64,000 bases of DNA from Polydactylus sextarius (taxonomy: Eukaryota; Chordata; Actinopteri; Polynemidae): contig CM028927.1 of assembly GCA_016801845.1 (NCBI GenBank), positions 11,248,001 to 11,312,000 of the forward strand. The letters are read 5' to 3'. The translations under genes were made by a program, and so were the position numbers. The notes under the pieces are model-generated. The model ran no database searches and was not told the origin of the DNA. It saw only the letters and a program-made list of their open reading frames with translations. Positions 26,528 through 37,973 of the stretch are shown one piece after another (the first letter of the stretch is position 1; each line of letters starts with the position of its first letter).

Positions 26528-27234
26528 TTTTTTTTTTTTTTTTTTTGCCAAAAATGAAGATGATCGCATGTAATTTTATTTTTAAGGGTGAGACTCTTTA
26601 GGCTCATTTTTAACTCCTTTTTCACATTCTTTGCAGTTCTCTGTTTTATTTGTGTGTACACCCTGGTGTTTGTGTGTGTTTCTCCTTTGGAGTCTCAGAA
26701 AACTGCAACTGAGATGAAAGCAGAAAAGAGATGGAAGAGAAATATTCATTTAGTTCTGTCTCCCGCAATCCCTCTGTCTGTTTCAGGCCAATTGCCAACT
26801 CTCTCTCTCTCCCTCTCTCCCTCCCTCCCTCCCTATCTATCTGTTTCTTTCTGTTCCCTCTCTTTGTGTCTTCAAGGTAAAAAGCTGCTCCCTATCTCAT
26901 TATTTGTGTGATTCTGCGTGTGTGTGTGTTTGTGTGTATGTAAGCGACAGAGAGAAACAAAGACAGTTTGAGACTGTGAAACAATCTTGCTGACCTCATG
27001 CAGCTATGCGGGTTCTCATTTTTTCACTCAATCCGTTTGCTCTGACACACGCATGCACACCCATCAACACACACACACACACTTTCAAATGCGAACACAG
27101 CCCACAAATTAGTCTGTGCCTTGATCTGGAAAGAAACTGCATGCATTAAACACAAATAAACTCCTGGTTAATATTTAGAATTTGCTTGAAATGCACTACA
27201 GAGGAGTGTTTTTTTTTTTTTTTTTTTTTTTTTT
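26528..27234. repeat. Simple-repeat-rich interval bounded by poly-T runs
   Basis: Opens with T19 (26528-26546) and closes with T26 (27209-27234). Between them lie CT/CCCT repeats (26801-26834), TG repeats near 26918-26938 and CA repeats near 27067-27082. The open frame 26588-26911 is Leu/Ser/Pro low complexity. Confidence 0.75.
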
Positions 27235-28931
27235 CATATGAATGCTTTACATTGGAGTAAGGTTGACAGAAATGCCTCCAGAGCAATTTTTGATGTAAGG
27301 GAGAAATGAGAGGTTAATGTGATTCATGACTGAAATGTAGAATGATGTAGAGTAAACTTTGGCCTGACAGATGCAATGGGAGGAGGAAAAGAGCAAAGGA
27401 TTCCTGTGGAATAAAAGGGGGAAAAAAAAAACACAAGAACAGAAAAAGGCGAGGATGAGGGACTGGTGCTGAGTGCACACCAGGGAGGAAGCCTGGGAGA
27501 AAAACAGTGCAGTGTAATACCTATACTCAGGAGAAAAAGGAAGAGGAAGTGATGGAGATGAGGGAGCGAGGGAGAGAGGGAGACCTCAGTATACTCGAGA
27601 GACACAGAAGAAGAAAACGAGGAGCTGAAATGAAATGCTTTGATTTACACATTTTAACAGTATCAGTCAGTAGCAGAAATATTAACTGTGTCGTTAACAT
27701 GTTGCTGAAGAGAGAAAGTGAGGAGAGAATCCAGAACCCACAACACAACATACCCTCTGTAGAAGCCTCCAGCAGCTCAACACAACATCCACATAGGAAA
27801 TCAACCCAATACCTCAAGGCTGACAATAACAGCTCAGCTCATCAAAAGCTGCTATTCACACAATCTCAGTAGGAATTCTGCTGGAAATGCTTTATATGTT
27901 TTTGTGTTTGTGGCCATGATGTTCCTCATGTTGTGGGGACTTTAAGGTAATTTTAAGGTGATGATTTTTTTAAGTTTTAAAGTTAATGTTGGGGTTATTT
28001 TAGCTTAGTGTAAGGCAAGTAGTAGTGAGATTATATAGGAAATGATTGTAAATCAATGAAATGTCCTCTGAAGTTATGAGAACCAGACTCTGTGTATGTC
28101 TGTGTGCACGTGTCTGTATACGTGTAAGAACTTCAGTGGGAGAAGTGGAGAGGAGCGAGAAAACGCGATTGTAGTACATGATGCCCCTGGAGCCTCACAT
28201 AGACACAAACATATAGTCACATACATGTGCTTCCTCACACACACAAGCACAGACACAGACAGAGAGAGAATTCATTCAAGTATACAATGAATTAGAGTCA
28301 CTGCCTCTGAAATGGTCTTGTAAAACAAATCTGAATTTTAAGTCATATCTAGCGGCTTGCTTTCTGTTTTTGTTACACAAGAAGCAAATGTGTTTTTTTT
28401 CTTCTTCTGTTAATCTGCAGTTCACTGACACTCCTTCATTCTGCATCTGAGCATAAGTTTGTTAATTTTTTGACACTCTACTCTTGTACGCCTCCGACAT
28501 TCAAACATCTTCCAACTTTGATCCCATTTCTCTCGTCAGCGCAACAGCAACTGAATATTTTCAGTTACGCAAGAGAGTTGTTTGTATCCCTTCTCCATGT
28601 TCCCATATGGTTTCAGTTTTCTTCCTCATTATCATCAATTATATAATCAATCATATACTCACTCTTGTTGCCTTTAGAACCATTTAATTACCTCAAATTG
28701 CTACATATGTTTTGCTGTTTCATAGCTGATTTTTGTTAGAAATCCACTTTCTCCCCTTTGTTACAGCCCTTACTACATTTACATTCCTCTCCTTCCTGTG
28801 CTGCAAACTTGTCTTCTACACCATCAGTGCTTCTTAACTCATCCTACCTCCTATTGTCCTTACCTCTGTCTCTCTCTGCATGACCTCAATTCGCAGGCAT
28901 GCTCACATCTATTGCTCTCTCTGCATCTCTC
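27235..28931. other. Intron with purine-rich patch, no gene seen
   Basis: 27409-27640 is purine-rich on the + strand (GAGG/AGAA strings), producing charged or Leu/Ser-rich chance frames on either strand. The rest is unremarkable except for short TG and CA patches near 28090-28120 and 28236-28262. Confidence 0.55.
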
Positions 28932-29228
28932 TCTGTCTCTTGCCAGGTGTAGCTGTGTTGAGCTTCAGGCTAATGTGTGTGAGCCGCACAAGGGGTGTGT
29001 GTATGGTTTTATGAAGCGTGTTCGTAGCGTGCGCATTGTGTGGGTTTGCGTGTGTGTGTGTGTGTGTGACCCTCTGTTTCTCTCTCTCCTCTTTCTGTCC
29101 TCAATTCCCAGGTAGCCCCCACCTCCCCATCCCCTCTTCTTTCTGCCTTTTTGTCTCTTTTTTTCACCGCATGTGTGTGTCTCTCACCAGGTGTATTTTG
29201 TTTTGAGCTTCAGGCTAATGTGTGTGTG
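28932..29228. repeat. Local direct repeat, 245-bp spacing
   Basis: A 24-bp string beginning TTGAGCTTCAGGC occurs identically at 28958-28981 and 29203-29226. The similarity extends leftward as CCAGGTGTA (28943-28951 and 29187-29195), preceded by CTCT-rich sequence in both. The interval therefore looks like two copies of a roughly 245-bp unit that have diverged, each containing TG-rich sequence. Confidence 0.7.
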
Positions 29229-30589
29229 CGCGCATGTGTGTATGTGTGTGCTAGTGAGAGGAGAGAGAGAAAAAACAGGGAAAGTGAGAGGGAGGATGCC
29301 CTAGTTCTTGCAGTAAAACTAGAGGGGAAATAAAATAAACTGCAATCAAGGCAATAACAGTAAAATCCTTATGCAGGAAAAAAAAAAGTCTTATGTGTTT
29401 GCGTGAGTATGCGCATGAGTGTGTCTGTGTACGGTTGTGATCTTAATTGTGAAGGAAGTGTACAACCCTCCCTCCCAGCTGTCATTGCCGCCTCTCCAGA
29501 ATTACTCAGTACCAACTACCAAGTAATTGAAAGAACTCAAATGACATTAATAAAATTATCTTCTTGCCGCATTTATTTGGCCCAGTTTGAGAGAGGGCCT
29601 TGTGCTCAATTTCCCCACCATATCTAAAGAAATCCCCTCCAGCAGTCACATCAAAAGCAGCGCAGGCTTGTGAAAAGAAGATGCAATGGAATCTGTTGAT
29701 AGAATAGTAAAATTAGTATTGAGCCTCTGTGTGAGCCTGTTATCATCATTTATTCAATATGATGTGTAAAGAGGAGATTCCGCATAGGTTACCTTAGTCT
29801 CCCAGGACCAAAAAAAAGGAGCCGATCAGTTAAAATGTTAATTAAATATATAGTCATTGTCCAATCATCAGGGGTGTCATTTGGACTCTGCAGTGGATTA
29901 TGGATCCAGTGATTGTGGTTGGCTTGTAATGAGCCTTCAGAGAGCGCTGCTGAGATTCACTGAGCATATGGCTGCCACTTACTTAAGAGAATAGGTAAGC
30001 ACTGGTGGAAAAAGCCAACAGTAATGTTAGTAAAAGAGATGAGGATTTATGGAAGAGAAGGAAAGAGGAGAGCTGCTGTCTCAAAGACATTCGCTATGTG
30101 GCCTAAAGTAAACAGACACACACACGACAGTCAAGCCAAGTTCTTCTGCTCCAAACCAAGTCATCAATTAAGGACTTCACTTTGCTCTCTACAGAATCAA
30201 CTAAGACTGAATACACTTATCTGAAATATCACTAATGATAACATTATCTCATTTATCAACAAGGGACCAACCAACCAAAACCAAACCAAGAAACATATCC
30301 AGTACATCATTTACTACAGCTTGTTTTTTTTTTTAGATATGATAAAGATGTGTTATCCAGTTTTATGAAAAGAATGACATTATTTTGAAATAAATGTTTT
30401 GATTATTGAAAATGCAACATAAAACTCAATTTTTCCACGAACACATCTGTATACTGCGGTTTGAATCCAGTGTGATTTATTGGTTCTCCCAAGGCAAAGG
30501 GCTAATGCACATTCACCAGTGTGCTGACAGGGGGACCTTGTGAGTGATGTAACCCAGAGAAATATCAGCAATCTGAGGAACTGCTGTCT
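29229..30589. other. Intron, candidate conserved noncoding stretch at 29440-29990
   Basis: After a short GA-rich patch, 29440-29990 is unique, evenly composed and free of simple repeats, with several AATTA and ATTAAT cores. This is the look of fish conserved noncoding elements, but conservation cannot be judged from one sequence. No exon signature is present. 29991-30589 shows nothing recognisable. Confidence 0.35.
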
Positions 30590-31165
30590 CTTCGTCTCCT
30601 TTTTTTTTTTCTCTCTACTTATCAACTTCTTGTTTCTCCCGCCCCTCTGCACCTTTCAGTGTTCCCAGTCGGTTCTCTCTCTCCACCTCTTCTCTTACTC
30701 CCAATCTCACCTGTTTGTCCCTAAATATCCTCTCCCATCATTTTAAACCTCTTTCCTGATTCTTTTATCTCACTTTGTTCATTCATTTCCCTCCTTTACT
30801 CAGTTCTTAAAGCTTTTCAATTTCTCCCCAGCATCTTGTTACGTTCTTCCTCTTCTTCTCTCCATCTATCGTTCTTGGAAATACAACAGAGAAAGAAAGT
30901 CACACACACACACAGATAAAGAGAGAGAGAGAGATTGAAAGGAAGATGAGATTGAAAAGAGGATGAAAACCTGAAAAGGATAGATCGAAGGGGGAGGGGG
31001 TGGCGCAGAAGAGAGGGAGGAGAAGCACAGAGACGATCAAAGGAAAGGAGACTCCAGAGAGAGTTCCTGAATTAAATTGAAGATTAAATCGAGTTAATAT
31101 TGAATTGAGAGATCGAGAGAGAAGAAGAAAGGGAGTGGAGGAGGGGAAGGTGGATGATAAGAGAA
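30590..31165. repeat. Pyrimidine block followed by purine block
   Basis: 30590-30872 is mostly C/T on the + strand (runs such as TCTCTCTCCACCTCTTCTCT). After a short transition, 30885-31165 is mostly A/G (for example AAAGAGAGAGAGAGAG) with a short CA run at 30901-30913. The strand asymmetry switches abruptly near 30875. The open frames (30540-30746 + and 30900-31181 -) are Leu/Ser/Phe artefacts. Confidence 0.75.
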
Positions 31166-32524
31166 ATACTCCATGTAACATATTTAAAGTGATTTAATAA
31201 AACGTGTTCTTATTTTGGTTCTACAATACACAGTGTTTGGTGGCAAAATTAACTTAGTTTCACACAATCAGCATTAATGAATTTGAAATTAGAATAAACA
31301 GTATAATGAAATCTTAATTTGCTCGAAATAATTTTCAAGACACTTTAAACTTCCCTCATAAGCGCCATCGCAGTACTTTTAATGGACGGTCTGCAGATGA
31401 CATAAGCAACAAATTTACCTGGCCCAGGCGCTACTTTCTGCTAAAAGCATGTTGACTTCAGCGATTGCCAAAATCCACTGGCAACTCTGAAGTGTTTACC
31501 AGCCAAGTTTACATGCGGGGGTAGATGGTTGAATAGTCAGATTTTTCCAGACTGTATTTGGTGACTCGTTTTGAAGTCCTACCCTTTTTTTTTTCCCAGA
31601 CACACCACAGCTCATAGTGTGTTTAGACAAACACCAGTTGAGGGACTCCTACTGAGCAACATAGGACTTCCAAAAAAGATGCTTAATATTTATTCAACAT
31701 CCAAGAGGCAATCGTAGAGTGTTGATAATAACTATTCATTAAAAATAGATAACACAGCGGCTGTTTTATATGGCTTTTTCTCAGCTCTATTTAGAGTTTT
31801 AGTGTCTTTCAGCTCAGTGTTTACTTTCATCTCACCTTCTTCAGCACTTGTCAGTTCATTCTCAGAAGAAGGAGGCAGCTATTTTGAATTCTTACACGCG
31901 GTGCATGCTGTATCTTCCCTCTACCAGAGGGCAGACAGACCAAATTCTCAAATGTAGCTCAGATGAAAACACATTTTAACCCTCAGCAGATGGTGGCGAT
32001 CAAAACAGAGTAACAAGGAGAGGTTATATTGGACTTGCATTTGCCATTTAGCTATGAACAAGTCAAGTCCTTACCCACCGATAATCTGGCCATGTATGGG
32101 CGTCCAAACAAGTCATGTCTTTTATCAGCCAACAAACCCCAGCAGTGGGTGTCAATCAGAGGTTGAACATGTAGCCTCGTGGCCAGGGAGCTGTCAGTTT
32201 CACTGCCAGACTAGATGGAACAAAGTGAACTCTCTCACCCCCTTTTTACCTGCCTCTGCAGTGAAAGAAACTTCCCCAAGCTAACTCCTCTGCAGCCAAC
32301 AGAAAAAGACAATCTTTTGTACTTAGTATTTCCCAAGGGGTGGTCGTGTAACTCTCATGAAAAACATTTCAGTATATCCTTCAGTGGTTCCTACAGGACA
32401 GATTCCCACAACATCCTAGTGCTCATTGTATAAGTGATTTGGAATTTCTCAGTCCTTCACAATCAAACGTCCTGATTGACAGTAGACAAACCCTCAAGAT
32501 GTCAAGCTGCTTGGAACAATGCTC
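31166..32524. other. Intron, nothing recognised
   Basis: Mixed-composition single-copy-looking sequence without repeats, RNA genes or credible frames. Confidence 0.5.
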
Positions 32525-32770
32525 TTTATTTTATGCTTAACTTTCAATCTTCCTTCATCTCACTGCACCTTTTATCCCTTCCTCACTCTGCCTTCTTTTT
32601 TTCCCCAGCTGACAATTAGGCCCCTAACCCCCACCTTCTTCCTCATTTTTTTTTCTCGAGCCTGCCTCCATTTCAGTCTCTTGCTATGTAGATCCTCTCT
32701 CAGTACACACTTCTTTAATCCTCTCCTCTGTCGTCTCTTCTGTTCATTTGTTTCTATCTTTCTCGGACGC
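32525..32770. repeat. Pyrimidine-rich tract
   Basis: About 245 bases of mainly C/T on the + strand directly before the long TG array. Frames crossing it are compositional artefacts. Confidence 0.7.
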
Positions 32771-32896
32771 ATCTTTCTTGATGACTTTGGGGAGCAGTGG
32801 TCGCTTCGGCCATCAGATAACTATGCCCATGATCGATACTTTCTGTGGGCGCATGTGCCTGCATGAATGCATGTATGTTTGTGTGCAGTGCTGCCA

Positions 32897-34323
<1,427 letters not shown>

Positions 34324-34354
<31 letters not shown>

Positions 34355-34410
34355 CCCTATGCTTTATGCAGCTATCCTGCTTTGGATAGCGATGCGGCTA
34401 TCCAAAGCAG
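34324..34410. repeat. (AT)14 tract followed by a perfect 14-bp hairpin
   Basis: (AT)n spans 34324-34351. After 25 bases comes CTGCTTTGGATAGC (34377-34390), a 6-nt spacer GATGCG, and its exact reverse complement at 34397-34410. The arms are not simple repeats. Pairing stops immediately outside the arms, so it does not look like a microRNA precursor. Confidence 0.8.
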
Positions 34411-36082
34411 AACCTGATAGCAATAATAACTGGAACTAAGTGCAAAGAAAAGTTGTAATACACTCTCCTCCGTTGGCTTTGATAAGTATTCTGAACATGT
34501 CACGGTTGTCTAATGGTCTTTTTGGAAAGATCAGACAAGATTTAAACGTAGCCAATTGGTATTAATGATGCACTGCGCTAACCAAGCTAACAGGTTTTAA
34601 AATGTTGACTGCCCGTTTAAGTAAAACTGGCTAAATGTTAAGTTGTGCTTTAGATCTACTAAAGCTGCTGGCATTTGTCATTTCTCTGCTTTTCTCGCAC
34701 AGATTAGATTAGATTTGTTTGAAAGTTAAAATAAAAGTAGGTAGGGCATGGGGAAGAGCAACGAGATGAGCAGAACAAGATGAACTTTAATAGAAGCTCA
34801 CACAAGCACACAGAAAGGTCAGAGACTTATTTCTACAGTGGGACTGACCTACAAGACAAGGTAAAACACAACATCAGACAGGAGACAAGGTACTGAACAA
34901 CACAGCTAAAACTGAGGCGCAGTCCTGTTTTCTTTCCTCAGCTTCTCCCCTCATCTTCCTCCCGTGTGTTTCCTCTCTCTACCCCATGTTGGCAAGGCAG
35001 GAGCAATCATGTTTGCCCATTAATCTGGCCATGTCGTAATGCTTATCCTTACATGTATGTGTGTATCCACATGCGGACGTGTGTTTGTGCAGTCGTCACA
35101 GGGTTTCTTTTTAGTTACTGTAGCATCAACAGGGTTCAACTTTCATCACTGCTGGATGCTATTTGATCAGCTTTTTCATGTGTCTGTCTCACTCTGCCCC
35201 TGTAACATCAAAGGATCAAAGTTTTTTTTTCTTTCTTTCCTGTGTGTGTTTGCGTTGTCGCAGTCATTGTTGTTTGTTACAGACCAAAGATGAAATATGA
35301 ATTTAGTGCAACTCTTTTCTGTAAGCTGTTGTGTGCGACAGCTGCAGCACACTCTTTTTTTCTAATTTTCATCATAAAATACTATATAGTTTTATATACT
35401 TAACTCTCACCAAACTTGTACAACTAATTCACAGAGGGAAAAAATAATAAAACCATTTCTGCAAAAATAACCTGCTTTTCATTTTGACTTTCAGAAACCT
35501 ATTTAATCAAAGAATTTAGCTCCATATTTATTTTTAATTCATTAGGGACTGTAGATAGGGAAAGAGGTTGATGTTTAGCTTATATTTCATTTCATTTAAG
35601 TAAGTATAATCAATATTTTTAATGGTCCCTCTGTTCCTACAACAGTGACCATCACTCCCTCCTAATGTCTCAAAACATTGTAATCCCTGGTTGTAAGTAA
35701 ACCACTTAACAATTCATGAAGGCTACGTCATACTTCACAAAGACTTGACACAGTTTAACAGGATGGCTGACCTTAAGGTTCAACTTCACTTTATCACTGC
35801 AGCCATTATAATAGGCCAGATATTTTAAGTCTCCCTAAGAGGCTTAATTCATTTGGGGATGTGAACCACCTCACACAAACAAAGCTAAACAGTCAGGAGA
35901 GGAGAATTTAATTATTCTGGACTGAAAATCTCCTCTCAGCAAGGTTTTTTTTTTTCCTAATTGGACAATATTTTCAGCAACTGCGCATTACAAATTGTCA
36001 CACCATCCATGACACCAGGTCCACTCGATGAATTCAGACGTTTTACTTTTACATTTTAAATTTGAGTTCACACCTTGTTTTT
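34411..36082. other. Intron, nothing recognised
   Basis: Unique AT-rich sequence. 35780-35945 is evenly composed and might be conserved noncoding DNA, but there is no direct evidence. Confidence 0.5.
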
Positions 36083-36123
36083 CTCTCGCTCTCTCGCTCT
36101 CTCGCTCTCTCGCTCGCTCTCTC
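36083..36123. repeat. (CTCTCGCT)n octamer tandem repeat
   Basis: Four exact copies of CTCTCGCT (36083-36114), then a half unit CGCT and CTCTC. It is unusual among the window's repeats in carrying a CpG in each unit. Confidence 0.9.
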
Positions 36124-37939
36124 TTCTGCATGAACCAGGATCTCAAATCTTTTTCGTTTTTTTTTTCTGATTAGAGCTGTAAACTTGGGCAGCTCTTAAG
36201 ACATTGACTTTACACTAACCCCTGACATTTATCTGTAAGAGTGACTCACATTAAACACACACACACTTGGTCTTTTTAAGGCCTTGTGGTCTAATGTGAG
36301 CTGTCAGCTCTGCCACATTGTTTTGACTTGTTACAAGAGATAACACTCGAGGGTGGAAGCATATGTGTGTGTGTGTGTGTGTTTTCTTCTTTATGTGTGA
36401 ACAGCTGCATGTGTACATCATTTTCTCCCTGGGTTTTTTGCAAGCATGTAGAGTCTCATCGTTTCTTGTGCTCTGTCTTTTCATCTCCCAGTTTTTGTTT
36501 TCCATTCAAAACAGATTTGATACGGTCCTTACACACATACACATCACCACAATAACTGCACATATACAATATAAACCCTCACACAATCACACATGCCTTT
36601 AAGGCAGATTAGATCAGACTGTTGATTTGTGTTGCGAACAGAATGTAAGTCACGTTAAAATAATCGACTTAATCTTTATCTCTCCTCTTTCCAGCAACAT
36701 CCTCCTTTAGGTTGGTCATCCCACATCCACATATTCACAATTCAGGCAGGTTTGGAGCCTGACTACGTAATGAAGAAGGGGAGAAAGTGGGATGTATGAA
36801 CCCGGTTCTGTATCAGGAAAGCCAGGAATGGAGTGAAATAGTAGGAAGGCCACCCGCACACTGCTCATGTCAGGACATGTACAAATGTCGCTTGGTTAAG
36901 GATCAGTAATCTTGCGGTCACAGGCTATCTAGGCCACTGTCACCTTTCAACACAGGCGGTGTGACTTTGAATGGGAACATTAATGAGACTTTATTTCTGT
37001 CGCAAGTTCTTTCACAACCTTACATCAAATACAATTTGCAACGGCCTGATGATGCAATACATTCAAAAAAAACTTCCACTTACATTATCGTGTGCGTGTT
37101 TATGTGTGTGGGTAGAACAGGCAGTGAGAAAATATTTGTGAATTCTCCGTGAAGGTGGGAATATCTGGACATAGTTAAAATGTCACTGGGAGTCAGTTCT
37201 GTCCCCTAACAGCTACCTTCAGTTTGCCCTCGAGCACTGCGCTTAACCACCAAACGCTTTGGTGAAAGTTTGCGAGGTGTGCCAATTACAAGCAAAGAAA
37301 ACTGTGGTTGTCTTGGGTAGCCCCCAGGTCTGAATATGTTTAGCAATATGAAAACGAGGTAGCGATTTGCTGCGTAAGGGCATACATGTTGAGTGAAAAC
37401 CTAAGCGGGGTAAGTAACGCTTTAAAAGAAACTGTGAAATTGAGGTCAAAGGAATAAAGAGATACCTGGATGCTAGAGAAATGTTGGCAGGTGCGATTTT
37501 GATTTTGCGCTCCGAAAACATACTGGCTGTTAAGATACAGGCAGCAGTAAAGTCTTTATCACTTACTGTCACTCTTTTAGTCTGCTCTTTCCCTGCTACT
37601 CTCATCATAACAGTGGCACCCTTTGTTATCCCAGTAGCTATCTGTAATGGGCAAAACGTTCAATGAAGAGCAGTGGTGCTTATTTCTGGGTGTTAAGTGT
37701 TGCAGTGTGCCTGTGTGCGTGTGTGTCCGTGCATACGTGCATGTGTGTATGTATACTGTCTTCTCCATGGCCTCGCATGCTCTCTCCTTTGCCTTCCGTC
37801 TTGTGTTCCCTCTCTCTCCCTCTTATCCCTCTAAAGAAGTTGAAATCTTCCTTCCAGTCAATTGAAGCCATTTTCATGTCTAGTACCCTGCACCGCTGCA
37901 GGCAATGTGCATGTGGGTCTGTGTCTGTGTGTGTGTAGT
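36124..37939. other. Intron, minor TG and CA patches only
   Basis: TG repeats at 36363-36382, CA-rich sequence near 36531-36592 and TG-rich sequence at 37701-37755. The 121-residue minus frame at 37243-37608 shows no recognisable domain or repeat-encoded motif and is treated as chance. Confidence 0.5.
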
Positions 37940-37973
37940 TGCAAGCCCACATAGTTGTGTATGTGGGCTTGCA
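37940..37973. repeat. Perfect 14-bp hairpin, 6-nt loop
   Basis: TGCAAGCCCACATA (37940-37953) and its exact reverse complement (37960-37973) flank GTTGTG. TG repeats lie on both outer sides. The arms are mixed sequence and fully complementary. Confidence 0.85.

Noticed and set aside
34377..34410. Possible microRNA precursor
   Set aside because: Pairing is only 14 bp and stops at the arms, too short for a microRNA hairpin.
36083..36123. Possible CRISPR-like array
   Set aside because: It is a pure octamer tandem repeat without spacers, in a eukaryotic intron.
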